Below the pieces are notes generated by a model. The model was not told the origin of the DNA, did no database searches, and saw only the letters and a list, made by a program, of their open reading frames with translations. From Symbiodinium kawagutii (taxonomy: Eukaryota; Sar; Dinophyceae; Suessiales; Symbiodiniaceae), in NCBI GenBank assembly GCA_009767595.1, contig VSDK01013751.1, positions 166,612 through 230,611 on the forward strand: DNA of 64,000 nt. Direction: 5' to 3'. Positions 1 to 12,236 of the stretch are shown piece after piece. The translations under genes and the position numbers were made by a program. Each line of letters begins with the position of its first letter. The stretch's first letter is position 1.

Positions 1-973
1 ATGTGCCCACTTCCACCATCAAAATCAAGTTCATCGAATTGCAAAAATGGATCCAAACATGTGTCGATAAAAAAGCGGAGTGGGGAGTGAAACAGGTCAT
101 TGGCGCAGCATTTGTATCTCTCGCACGATGCGGAGCCCGATAAAACTGTCGTATTTTATGGATCAACTTTCCAAGTCATGTATAGGCTCCGCCAGGTAAA
201 TGCTGAAACCATGAAATTAGGCTGCAGGTGTTTCATCATCGGGTTTGCGTGCCTTAGCAGCTTGATGCAGCTTGCAGGATACCAAGCTTTCCCAAGTCAA
301 ACCTTTCAAACTGGTCAAGCTGTGACGGCCTTGACGCCGGCTTGGCTCCCAGCTGTGCGCTTGACGCCCCGACAAGCCTCGGCTTCAGCTTTGATGTTCG
401 AATGCCCGTGTTGGACAAACAGAACAGAGAATATAGAGAGGGAGAGAGAGAGAGGGGCAGAGACCAAAATCAACAAGGATACATACGGATAGAATATGTT
501 TCAATGTCTGCTTTTTCGTGATTCATTGCCCGCAAATCGCAAGGAGGACATGCCGAGCAAGTTGAATAGTAGCTCAATGTTAGGAACACCTCGCAAAAGA
601 TTTCAACCAGCAGGCCTTCAAAAGCTCAAGCACCAAAGGGTGCTGATTTGAAATGATCTCCTGCTTACCAAATGTTGACATTGCATCAATGCAAATGTGG
701 TTTGACATGATTTGACAATGACTTGCCATTTGGATGCAGTGTGGTTGGACATTCTCCTCCAAGTTCGCTGTATGTTGAAGGACTTCTTTCCAGTGCTCTT
801 CAAGAAAGTCCCAGCAGGCAGCCTCACACTTTGTATCAGGGCAGCAAATTATGACCATTGTGCATCAACAACGTGAGCAAAGCAATCTGATGCAGGACGC
901 TACTCCGCAAAAAATTGCTATGAAGACGCTGATTTAAAGGAGTGCCATCCTTTCCGAAGTGCCACGGAAGTTG
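1..973. other. Intergenic stretch, one weak coding hint
   Basis: I can assign no gene here. A minus-strand open stretch at 580-858 has a helical, Cys-rich peptide (see findings). The short purine run gagagagaga near 440 is low-complexity DNA. The stretch ends at an assembly gap. Confidence 0.4.
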
Positions 974-988
974 NNNNNNNNNNNNNNN
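974..988. other. Assembly gap (15 N)
   Basis: Fifteen undetermined bases interrupt the sequence, so continuity of anything crossing this point is unknown. Confidence 0.99.
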
Positions 989-3561
989 AGAGCGTCGGCC
1001 GTCGAGGGCTCTTTATCTCAAGGAAAACATACACGTTAAGGACACAATAAAAGAGAAAAAAAGATAAAAACAATTTCGAAGAATTAAGGACTTATCATTT
1101 TGAAAGTTCTAAAACAGTAGAAAAGAATGATAAGGAAGGCCTAGAATACTGAGGCACAAACGCTGGCAAGGACTGGAATCACAGTAGCACTTCTCAAGGT
1201 GCACTCAGAGAGAAAGACCTTTCCACGTTGGAACTGATCAACCAATTCAGCAACATTCAGCAAAAGCGGGAATCTATCAGCGTAGTTTCCATTTGAACAT
1301 AGCAAAAACATGTTGATACTCATGTATCATGTTTCGTTGGTCATTTCTTGATCATGAATATTCGACCACTATCAACTATCAATCATTTACTCATTGTCAT
1401 TCCCGATTCATCTGGCAATCGGCGGAACCAATCATCAACAGCGGCCTGGTTCTTGTTGGTTGCTGCCACCTATGACATCCTGATGTCCATTTATGAACCA
1501 TTACAACAAATATCAACAAATATAACAATCATAAACCAGTGTATCAAATAAACATACTGTCTGCATCTCACATAGTAACATATGGCAACCACTCTCACTA
1601 CATCCGCACTGCAGCAACTACATAGCAACTTAGCATAACTTAGCCAACAATTTACAAAATTACCAAACACAGAAAGCATCATACAGCATCATAAAGTATC
1701 ACAAAGTCTAAGCAAGTACTACTAATATTGGTACCCAATATGTACCAGTACTATCCAGTACTCTACGTAAAGTGTACATGGGCACCTCACAAAGTCGAGC
1801 AAGTCGGGGAAGCAGAAAGCGATCTGCCAGGGTGAAGACCTGCGCTGGACAGCCACTGGTTGGCTCATTGCTGGCATGGTCTGGTTCAGCAACCAGTGAC
1901 CAATGAATGATGCTTGGCTCGAGATGGTTGACCAATGTTGACCAATGTTGACCATGGGTCCAGGACAGTTAGGTAACTTGGCAACTAGAAATCGATTGAA
2001 TTGATGGTTGATATTTATTTGCAAACAATAAACTGTAAGCAAGGGAAACAACTACTGCTGATACCTTTTTTGTTTGGGGTACCAGGCATAACATGCATTT
2101 GGCGGCATATTCCAAAGCTTTGCAGCTGGACTTTTTTCATTGTGCATCTGTCAATCGTCATCATCGTCTCTCCTGAGCCAGTCAAAAGAATTCCAAATAT
2201 TGGGAACCGGTTTTTGCTTCAAAGTCATGACCAAGAGATATCTCCAGGGTGTGGCAACACGGGAAGTCTGTGGAAGTCCTTCTTCCTTTTCCACGGCCTT
2301 TGCCCTTCCATCCAGATCCGGCGTCCTCAACAGGAGGTCCAAGTACTCTGAGGGTCATGGGTGAGACCAGCCACAAATGACGAAACCGCACGGCAGCCAA
2401 ACATGACAAAGGTTGGAAAAGCATTGCCGCACAGGACTTGCCTGGCCCTTGGCCTCTTCTTCAGGATCTGGCCTGGATCTTGCACCAAAGTGCGCATGCT
2501 CTATACGACCCTTGCAATCTTTTACGTTTGATTGCAGTACTAATTTCAAAGATGTAGATAGCTCAAGGGTTGACTCTTGAAGAATCAAACAACGCAACTT
2601 TGAAATTGTGCCAGGTTCCACTCCTCGAAACGCATCATATTTTCTTTGTCTCAAGAATTATGACATATTTTGACTCTATGCGCTGCCACCAAGCTGCTCA
2701 TTGAGGATTTCGTTGCATTTCTGCCACTTTGCCCACCTGACCATGTAAAAGAAAAAGGTTGAACGAGATCGTCAGCACCATCCCAGCGCCTGCCCTTCTT
2801 TTGCTCGGTGGCTCTCATTAGGCCCATCATGCCGCCCCTGTAGCAACCGTAGACATGCAACAAGCTTCGATCATTAGTTGTCTTCCAATGTCTTCCACCT
2901 TCCCTGAATTGATTTGTGAAGTGAACAGACTTTTGAGTCGTTTGAGGTTGATTTTCTTGACAGCATTTCCCTGAGTGGCCAACCTGTCCGTGAACTGCGC
3001 ATCTGGGATGTCCTGCTACATGTTCTCCGAAAGTGATGAAACCAAACTATATCAAAGCACTAGGCGTAAAATGGTCAGATCTGCACACAAAATAAGCATG
3101 TCTTTTAGTCACGCTAAAATCCTGTCCATTAGGAGAGGAAAGCTGATCCAAAAAGTACCAGCCGTGCCTTTCTGCAGCCTCTTTGAGGCTGTTGCAACAT
3201 CTACACATTTGCACAAGGATGTTGTCTCTCGTGCTTGGCACGATCTTTGCAACGTCCATAATGTGCTCATACTCAAGATTAATCTAGATTACTCATATTT
3301 AAATGATGTGCATAGTTTCAACATTCTTAAATCGGGGCAAGGCAGAGAGCCTCTGTTCTTGACAATCTTCACATCTCCTCACCGCCTTTCTTCTTACTTT
3401 GTTTCATCAAGCTCAGCTCTCTTCGAAGGGGAATTATTGCGCCCATATCTTCGAGTAGCACTTCCACCTGCCAGGGACTTCTTGATGAACTGCTTCATGA
3501 TAAGAAAAGGCTAAGTGGCTAAGTGGAAGATAAGAAAACATTTCTGTGACATTTGTGAGAC
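989..3561. other. Probable 3' part of the ARM gene plus intergenic DNA
   Basis: I see no confident exon here. The upstream armadillo gene is left open in phase 1 at 3562, so its last exon or exons must lie below that point. Minus-strand candidates are a stretch near 3170-3210 (peptide LKEAAERHG) and pieces near 2680-2720 and 2560-2640. None of them joins in phase through an obvious AG|G acceptor. Nothing recognisable is seen between 989 and 2350. Confidence 0.4.
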
Positions 3562-4304
3562 CCTTGTCCTCCTCATTGTCTTGCACGAGTTTAGAGATTG
3601 TTGTGGCAGCTTCTCTCCTTTCTGCGCTTGAGCCTGAGTGCAATTGGAACCCCCAAAGCATCGCAAGTGCGCAGCCCTCGGTCTGGCGCAGCAGATTGCA
3701 CAACTGGTTGTAGCATGCTCAACTGTTCACTCTTGGCACATAGAGAATCTCTCCATACCTGACTATCCTTTTGATCTTATGTGTATTCAAACAATGGAAT
3801 CTGCAATTGAATGACTCTCAGGTAATGCCTAACAATGCCGGAACCTATTGCTTTCAAGCTGCCTGTGCACAGCTGGGGTACCAAAATCTCCAGTGTGCCA
3901 GCTTCCACAATGGCCTGCTCATTCACACGCAGCATCAAGAATAAAAGCATCCGAAAGTCAAAGGAGGAAAAGTGGCTTCCGAATGCTTCCAACGTTGGCC
4001 TGTTGTTTAGGGGTTAGAAAAATCCAATACAATCCATGTGCAAAGTTGCAAAATGTTGCAAAGTGCTGTTGTACAGTAGAAGAGCAGGTTCCAAAGGCAC
4101 CAACCCTCGCCACTTGAACTTGCAACACGCGATCTCGGCCTGCTGATTTTGTGGATTCAATTCTGCGAGAGAGCCCAGGGCAATAACAGCCGGGCGGCGC
4201 AACGCAGCATCACATTGCAATGCCTAAGGGCAAACTCACAAATAAAAAACTACAGCTTTGATTGGTTGCAGCCCATCCTAGTAGTGATACAGTCAGTGGA
4301 AGGG

Positions 4305-4338
<34 letters not shown>

Positions 4339-5377
4339 GATGAAGATGACGATGATCTCTGATCGCTGATCAGAGTTTCTTCTCGCCTGCACCAAGGAAT
4401 TGATGGCCCCAACTTCTGCAAACGCTGCCTGAGCTTCTTCATAGCCTTCCGCAATGCGGGAAATTGCCATCATTGCCTCGGTGGCAATTGCAGTGGAAAC
4501 TCATAACCGAAGAGTGCAAAGCAATGTAAAGCAAACTCTTCAGTGCGCGCCATGGTGTGACTGGCAGAGACAGACCCAATGGCCCAATGATCTTCCAGGG
4601 CATGAGACTACTGTGAGGCATATCCTGTACTACTGTGAGGCATCAATTTAAGCAAGTCGCGTTGATACGTTCGGCCACCGAGGTTGAGTGCAGCAGAAAC
4701 ATCAAACCTTCCACAAGATCATCTTCCTCAAAAATTGCTTCCTGATTTTCTTCATTGTTTTCTGCTAGACGTGCCAAGCAAAAGGCAGCATCAATTCGAT
4801 CCTCGGGGCAGAAACGTGAGCTCAAGTGCCTTACCAAAGGCCCAACAGCACCTTCCAATCGTATTGCTGTTTGATGCTTCTCAACTCCATCCGCAATGGC
4901 TGCCAGAGCATATGCAGCAGAACCAAAGTTGCCATCAGTAGAGCCCGAGAGTAGCTGCACCAGATCAGGTAGAACACCTTGCTTCAAAAGGGCCATCTGA
5001 TGTCTCTGATTGCGAGACGCCAATTGTGCCAAAGCATAGGAGGCACAATTTCGCTCAAATGCAGTAGCTTTGTTGCTTCGTAGCAACTTTGCTATGACTG
5101 AAAGGCTGGCAGCACCTACAATCTCTTGGAGCCTCGCATTGTGTTTGGCGAGATGCCCAAGTGCCATACATGCGTTCGCCTTTTCAACACCTGTAGCAGA
5201 GGTATTGCCCAGCACTTTCACCAAAGCTTTGACTCCGTCCATTTTGGCGAATGAAATCGGATAGAGATGGTGTTCGGTCATCAAGGCAGCCACCTTGTTG
5301 ACAGCATCACCTCTTTTCGCATCATCTTTAGAGCTGAGGTCCTTGACGGATGGTTCCAGAATCTTCACGACATCCAT
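3562..5377 (-). CDS. Armadillo-repeat protein (5 exons seen, 3' end unresolved)
   Basis: This encodes an alpha-helical solenoid of armadillo (ARM) repeats, a protein-binding scaffold; its partner cannot be read from sequence. Exons in transcript order are 5377-4669, 4499-4387, 4223-4131, 3914-3845 and 3633-3562. All four junctions agree in phase (1, 0, 0, 1) and the joins complete ARM helices, for example SLVQ/ALQCDAALRRPAVIAL and NQQAEI/AIVEAGTLEI. The large first exon carries at least four repeats with the usual pattern (ACMALGHLAKHN, CASYALAQLASRNQRHQ, AAYALAAIADGVEKHQ, AAFCLARLAENNEENQ). Donors at 4387 and 4131 are GC, the others GT. Three of four acceptors read AG|G; the one before 4499 reads AG|T and is the least certain. 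I start at the ATG at 5377 (MDVVKILEP); the frame stays open to 5512, so an earlier start or a 5' exon is possible. The last exon ends in phase 1, so the C-terminus is missing. Confidence 0.85.
4304..4355. repeat. (GAT)n microsatellite inside ARM-gene intron
   Basis: A run of GAT triplets, becoming GAAGAT, lies within the 163-bp intron between the ARM exons ending at 4387 and starting at 4223. It is spliced out in the model, so the Ile-rich reading on the minus strand is not protein. Confidence 0.9.
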
Positions 5378-6319
5378 GTCATCACAAATTTGCGGAGGTG
5401 GAAGATTGGAGCAACACAATGCAACAAGTTTGTGCCTTGCTACGAGCTGCATATTCTTGGATTGTTGTGCAGAGGTGATGAGTTCCCATGGTTCACTGTC
5501 TGACTGTATCAACTAGTGCTGAGTCAAGAACACAGAGCTGCAGGATATGAAATTGGAACTTGAAAAGGGGCACGGCCTTTGAACAAAACCACTGCAGCGG
5601 GTAGCCTCAAGCATTGGAGTCCTTTCCAATAGTCATTTACAAATCTGCAATCCCTCTTGCAAAGCGGGAAGAGCAAAGGAAAATTAAGGCTATCAAGGCT
5701 CAGGCGCCAGAATAAGTTCAAGCAAATTTGCAAAGAGGAAAAGGGAGCCTTACTTCGCGTTGTTGTTTTCTTCTTTTTTTCAACCTGGCGAAGAAGCTGA
5801 ATGCAGCCAATCTCCAGTTTCTATACTTGAAGCCTTCCTCTTTTTTCCTTACTCAATCTGGAGCAACTTCCATTTTCTGCAAGTTGTTTCTCTGATCCCA
5901 GCGTTATCTCCCGCGTTCACTGCACGCCTGTTTGTCGACTGTTGAGCCAGCTGGTGGCTCGAATTGGGATTTGCCCAGCTTCTCATTGACCTTCGTGTTT
6001 CTTACAGCACAGCTTCTCTTTGAGAATTTGCTTTTTAAAGATTAAAATTTGCTAGATTTTAGAGATTAATGATTATATAACTATATATATAAGTTATCGA
6101 AGGAAGTTTAGAAGTCTAACTTCCGACAATATGGACAACTCAGCTAGGGCAGATCGCGTATGCAGATGTGAGAAAGCAGAGATGTGAGAAAAATGAGAGT
6201 GCGAGTGCGCCAAAATGTTAGGAAAGTCGCGAAATGCTGTGTTTTGCAAGGTTTTGTGCATCATGAGGGTCCAGAAGGGTACCTCGCTAAAGCGGCGGGT
6301 GCGGACCACTGTGGCGGAA
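5378..6319. other. Intergenic, upstream of the ARM gene
   Basis: No coding signal or recognisable promoter motif is seen. The last 250 bp become AT-rich (ATATATAT near 6082) and then grade into the 94-bp repeat array. Confidence 0.5.
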
Positions 6320-6705
6320 GGTGTGTGCAAAAATCGTTAAAAAACCTAGGCGCGAAGCACATTTGGAAGTCAAAATCGTAAAAACATGTCAGCCTCGGAG
6401 CACTTTTGGAAGTTGCAACTTGCAAAATCGTTAAAAAACCTAGGCGCGAAGCACATTTGGAAGTCAAAATCGTAAAAACATGTCAGGTTCGGAGCACTTT
6501 TGGAAGTTGCAACTTGCAAAATCGTGAAAAAACCTAGGCGCGAAGCACATTTGGAAGTCAAAATCGTAAAAACACTGCATGCTCGGAGCACTTTTAGAGG
6601 ATTCCACGTTCAAAATCGTTAAAAAACCTAGGCGCCGAGCACATTTGGAAGTCAAAATCGTAAACACTACATGCTCGGAGCACTTTTGATGACTCACGAT
6701 TCTCA
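6320..6705. repeat. 94-bp tandem repeat, about four copies
   Basis: The motif AAAATCGTTAAAAAACC recurs with its T at 6334, 6428, 6522 and 6616, exactly 94 bp apart. Each unit carries CGCGAAGCACATTTGGAAGT followed by CAAAATCGTAAA, and then TCGGAGCACTTTT. Copies 1-3 are nearly identical and copy 4 diverges. Minus-strand open frames here (Cys/Phe-rich, repeating every 31-32 residues) are shadows of the repeat. A reverse-oriented relative lies at 55545-55712. Confidence 0.95.
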
Positions 6706-7205
6706 AAACTGGCACGCTGCCTGCGCGCGAAGCAAATTTTTAAGATAAAATCTTGTACCAAAATAAAAACTGCAATTTTACTAGCGTTTCGGGCCACTTC
6801 TCGGAGATGTCATATGATCATGAAAATTGGCACGCCGCCTGCGCGCGAAGCACATTCTCAAGTCCGAAGTCGCAAAAACTCGTGGTTTTTAACAAGTTTT
6901 GAAAGTTGCATGTCCGAAAAAGTGCACGCGGCCAGGGCGAGAAGCACATTTTGAAGCAAATGTGTCAAAACACAGCACGTTTTGACACTTTTTGAACACA
7001 GGAGACAAAAGTAGGAAAACACTTGCGTTTCGCGTCACTTTTCGTGATTTATGTGGCCAAAATGTGCACAACGCTTGCGCGCCAAGCACATTTGCAGGTC
7101 AAAAGTAGCAAAACACTTGATGATCGGAACACCTTTGCAAGGTCCAATTATCAAAAGTGGCCAAACACCTAGATGCAAAACACTTCATGATCGAAGCACA
7201 TTTGG
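6706..7205. repeat. Degenerate continuation of the 94-bp repeat family
   Basis: Imperfect copies of the core GCGCGAAGCACATT (also GCGCCAAGCACATTT, GAGAAGCACATTTTGAAG) recur roughly every 100 bp with growing divergence until the tetranucleotide array begins. Confidence 0.75.
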
Positions 7206-7800
7206 AAGGTAAATGAATAGATAGACGAAAGATGGCTAGACAAAGAGGTAGCCAGATAGATCGACAAGTCGATAGTCAGATCCATGGGTGGCTAGATGGA
7301 TAGTCAGATACATAGATGCATCGATGGATGAATAGATGGATAGATAGATGGATAGATAGATAGATAGATAGATAGAATAGCTAGAATAGATAGATGGAAT
7401 AGACAGACAATTGGATAGCCAGATTCAGATGGCTAGATGGGTCGATAGATAGACAGATAGGTAGACGAAACGAGAGTCAGATAGAAAAGTAGATAGATAG
7501 TCAGGTAGATAGACAGAAAGATAGACAGATGGACACATAGATGATCAGACAAATAATTCGGTAGATAGATAGACAGATAGATAGATAGGCAGATAGATAA
7601 ATAGATAGATGGACAGGTAGATAGATAGATACATAGACAGAAAGATGACGAGATAGATAGTGAGGTAGATAGAAAGACAAGTACATAGGCAGATAGATAA
7701 ACGAATAGATCATCAGATAGATAGATAGATAGACAGTCAGACAGACAGACAGAAAGAAAACTGATCCACTGATAGAAAGATAGCTAGACAGATAGGCTGC
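7206..7800. repeat. GATA/GACA-type tetranucleotide microsatellite
   Basis: About 600 bp of imperfect GATA, GACA and GATG tetramers. Open minus-strand frames with repeating YLSIYLS-like peptides are an artefact of the 4-bp period. Confidence 0.95.
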
Positions 7801-8040
7801 CAGTCAAGTGGCCAGATCGATGCTCACATTGGTAGGAAGTCAGGCCCAAGTGATGTTCAGTTCTCGGATCCCTCGGACAATCAATCGTCGCAACCACAAC
7901 TGCACACTCCTATAGTGCTCCTATCTTGGAAACTTCCGCCACCGCCTTGTGCGGTACTACTGGTATAAGGTAGCTTCTCATTTCTTTGCAAACAGGAGCC
8001 CTCTTCTGCAGCACGAGAGGACCAAATGCTTCTATGTTGA
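7801..8040. other. Tail of a composite dispersed repeat
   Basis: Non-repetitive DNA after the GATA array. The segment around 7908-7960, with TCCTATAG and then CTTCCGCCACCGCCTTGTGC, resembles 56240-56295, which also follows a GATA-type array. I read the two as tails of one dispersed repeat family. No coding potential is seen. Confidence 0.5.
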
Positions 8041-11000
8041 CGGCTCTAAGTTTGCACGTCGAAAGTCAGGAGGAGTCACTCTCGAAGCTCTCTGCATCCA
8101 CAAGGATCCCTTTCCATCCTGAACTCTGAGCTTTCAGCGTAGTAGACCTTACCAGTGCTCCTTGTGAGGGCAAGAGGGCAAAGGTAAAGGTCAAGGACAT
8201 ATACAAAGGCCATACAGAAGACATAGAGACATTGGGTAAAGGAATGTAAGTTGTGACCTGAGGCTCCCGCCGAGACTTTCGCATCTCCCAACCTGCAGGA
8301 AGTTGTCGCTGTAGACCCTGCAGATGCTTGGCATGCCGCAAATGATTCGAAGATTGCACAGGACCAGCGGAGAAAATGACAAACAGTCACTCATTGATCG
8401 ATTTGCATCGATTTCATGGGTGGTAGAGGGTGATAGTTTGAAAGCTATACAAGCGACGATCTACGCTTTTTGTTTAGCCTGATGCAATTAGATTTTGGAT
8501 GATTTTGGTGAGGATGTCGTCCCTTGCAAAGCTTTGGACTCAGCCAAACGGTCTCGTTTTTTGGTGAGCATTGTCGTTTTCCGAGTCTCGAAGGAATTGG
8601 ACAACTGCCAAGACCATGCGAATGCCACTCTGTTTTACCGAAAATATGGATTGAACCTCTTGTAGTCTCAAAGCAAGATACTGTTGAATGCGAATCACTT
8701 TCAATCGTGACTCCCAGTTAAAAACCACTAGGCACTCAGGCTAAGGCATGTTGGTCACTGAAAAAAGAACCAACCTGCCGTCCCTCCACAACCATCTCCA
8801 ACTCCAACCCCAAACGCGAGAAAAAGCAACCAGTCGAAGCCACAGGTAGTTGTGTGCAATTGGAGCTTCAGTAGATTCTCATAGATTCTCTAGATTTTCC
8901 TAGCACCGGCATCCATCTTCAATACCTTCAAAACGAGCTGCCTGAAGGCATGTCTCACCCCATCAACACAGTTCTACCCCCAACTACGAAACCGAGAGGC
9001 CTCTCCACAAGCATTCCCACCTACAGGACCCACCTTCCCTGAAAAGCGTGAAAGTGTAACATCCCCGATTCCAGCACTCCAGACTTCGATTTTGTGGTGG
9101 CTTGCTAGTAAAGAAGGTTAGCTATGGTGGTAAATACTGTTACGTAGTAAATGGTTGGTATCTTTGTAGGAACTTCTTAATATTATATACAACAATAACG
9201 TGTTTCAATAGATAGAGCGCTGTGAAGTCGATTCCATCTTAAAGTTAGTCCCAGGGTCGGAATCCCAAGGTGGGAGTCCCAGGATTCACCCAACGAGATC
9301 TGGTTGGCACATTTTTTTTCCCTCCCACGCGCGTTTCAAAGGTCCGCACCAGGATCTGGTTGGCACAGAAAAATAATTGGTTGTATATTGTAGCCCCTTA
9401 AAGTGAATGTGTATGTTTGTGTGTGTGAGGCATGGGGTTGCAAGGTGGGAGGTGAGACATGCTCAGGGGATTTCAAAGGGGCTGCTCCAAATATTTCAGG
9501 CAAATAAAACATCCGGAGATTTCAGACTACCTCCAGGGCCGATGGGCCGAGGCCCTCCGCATATTTAGAAGCTGACACCGTACGTGTTTAAATCAAGATT
9601 CGCTTAAGAATACACCTGTCCAAACCTAATGTTTGAGAGAAAAAACCAAGGAGAAAGAAACAACATCGAAAGAGTTGGAAAACATTGCAATCATTTGCAA
9701 CTAATGTTGTTCAAACATTGTGCAATAGAAACTATACCTCTCTCCATTTCGCATGGATGTCAATGGCTCTCAGGATGTTCCACCACCTTTTTCAAGAGAG
9801 AAATTTCCTTGTTTTGTTTGCCTTTTTGTGTTCAGATGTCAGTCTTGGCTTCAGGTCTTCAGCTTGCACTGGCCAAGGCAGGTAGCTGTGCCTTGTTTCT
9901 TTCTTATCAGATTGTGCGTGTGCGCATGCCTTGTAACCAGATTCACTTCTAGGTGATCCAGAACAAACATGCAACGAGACCAGTTTATTGCGATGAAGAG
10001 TGGCTTGTGGGGGTTCAACATTTCATTAATCGACGGTTTTGGAGCCAAAGGAAGAATGTGAAGCGTACCAAATCTTTGCTAACAAAATGATACCTTTTCT
10101 TGAACGCGGGCTACGTTTTCGGAAGTATACAAATTAAAATATGGTTTCGAGTTGAGGCAACTTTGGAAGAAAACAACTTTCCAGTGCTAGATTGCCTTGT
10201 AGTTTGTAATTTTGCGGGTTAGCGAACTATGCCCACCCTCTGAAAACAGTACATCCAAGCTGAGTAGAAATACATTTGTCACACAATGCTCTTCAGCCTT
10301 GCCTTTGGCCGGCTTTCAAAACATAGTCAATCTCTCTGGATGGTATCGAACTGTTACAGATTTGGTGTCTTGGCATCACATCCAAACCATTCCAAGCCCC
10401 GACCTGTGTGACACTTTGCCCAGTGATCTGTGTCTGAGCAGGTTGGGACGGCCTTAGCAAACAAGCCCACGGTGAAAATGGAAACATTCCGGAAACAAAC
10501 GTCTTTGCAAAAGACAGCAACAGCTGCGTGCTTCGCGCTTGACACCAGATAGGATCATTGCAACCCAAGCTCTGCACTTTTCAGGAGCCTCAGTTGCCTC
10601 ACAAAGAGAAGGCAGGAAAGCAAACCCAACAGGCAGTAGCCAAGGAAGACAATGTTTGTTCCACAAAGAGATAATATAAGATAACATGAAATAGCTGTCA
10701 ACAGTCAACAGGCTCGTCTGGTGTGTCGAGTTTCAGGAGCAAGGCAAACTCTCCTGCCTTGGGCTCCACTGTCATTGCCTCGTAACCTGGTTGGCACTTT
10801 GCTCGTGCTGCCACAGCTTGTTTTGGCTTGAGTGGGTGGTCTGCATTCGGACAAAGGACCTGCATAGATGGTCACGGATCCACCGTTCTTGATGGCTTTG
10901 TTCGAAGCCTCACATTTCACTTATTCTCACTTTCTCTTGAGCACTGTCCACACGTCTCATGTCGATGTGTAGCTCGAGCTGAGTCAAGAGCCAACCCTTC

Positions 11001-12236
11001 AACACCTTTCTTTCTCTTCTTGATGTCAGGCTTTTCCATCGTCCGAGGGGGTGACCCGGGTGGAGCCTCACCAGTCAACACATCTCCAACAGTGCATTAG
11101 ATTCTTCATTTCTTTGGATAATGCATGCCGCTTTCAACAACTTTGTATCCATAGGAAAGAAAGTTTGGTGTGAACATGCGTGAAATCCAGCAAGTTGCTT
11201 TTCTTCAAACCCAGTGCACAGGATGCCGTTCTGACTTCCACTGACTTCGGTTTACTTGGGTTCCCAAGTACTACCCGTGCCACCGTGGCCTTTGGCACCA
11301 CATCAGGCCTTATTTGCCAAACAGCATTGAGCTTGAAGTCATGTGAGCGGTGCCCCAAAGCAAATTCTAAACTTCTTGATCTGCGATGGCTTCCGCCACT
11401 TCCGCAATCACAACGTTACCTTCTGCGGGAGTCATCTTTTGGTGCACAGCTTCCGCGGGTCTTCAGCGGCCAAATGCTGATACAAGTAATATCACTTGAT
11501 TCATCGCTTTGCTTCCCTGGAGCTTCCACATCACACAGCTTTCTTCCACTTGCGTTTTGCTTTGGCGGACATTGCTAAGCTTCATGATGCTCCATGGAGG
11601 ATGGAGGTTTTGGTCCAATGCAGACGCAGACTTGCAAAAACAAATGCTGTAGGCGTGGTCAATCTCTGAGTCCTCCCAATCCGTTCCCCTAAGATTGGCA
11701 CCCAAAGGAAGGCTCCTCAGCGCCACATGGTCAATCTCTGTAGTTTCGGCCATGTTCAATTCTTGCAGAGTTCGCAGCCAAAGGTTGTATCCCCAAGGAA
11801 ACTGCAAAGGTGCCAGATCTATTGCCATAGATGCTCTCTCGGAGCTTACTCGGGATAAACAAGTGCTACATTGTATAATGGGAGATCAAGAAATACACCA
11901 CACAACTTTACCATAAAGATTTGGTATAGATTTGGTGCAGTATCCAAAGATGGGTGGTTCATTGTCGTCTGTATATTGTTGTGCTGTATATTGTTGTGCA
12001 TTTTACCTCACACAACTTCTAGTCACTACAGACAGTAGCTTATACACTGGTGATTTAATTTCGATGTGGCTGGGTGTCTTTTTCCTCACGAGCTTCTGTG
12101 TGCCTCTTGCGTTGAAGGCAGAAAAGAATTCAGCCACTGCTTTTTGGAATCTGTACATCCTGTCCCGAGAAAACTTGCAAATCAAATATTGTTTGAATCT
12201 GTTCCATTTTGTTCCTCTTCCTGTCTCAAACAGCCC
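8041..12236. other. Intergenic, 4.2 kb, no supported gene
   Basis: Only short frames without recognisable domains. Two minus-strand pieces (about 8250-8350 with LPAGWEMRKS, and 11690-11820) could be isolated exons but have no partners. A 15-bp phrase, GATCTGGTTGGCACA, occurs at about 9296 and again at about 9354. Confidence 0.45.

Noticed and set aside
7501..7713. Repetitive YLSIYLS-type minus-strand frame
   Set aside because: Artefact of the GATA tetramer period.
8240..8350. Minus-strand LPAGWEMRKS, resembling the start of a WW domain
   Set aside because: Only the first strand is visible, with no second Trp and no partner exon in phase.
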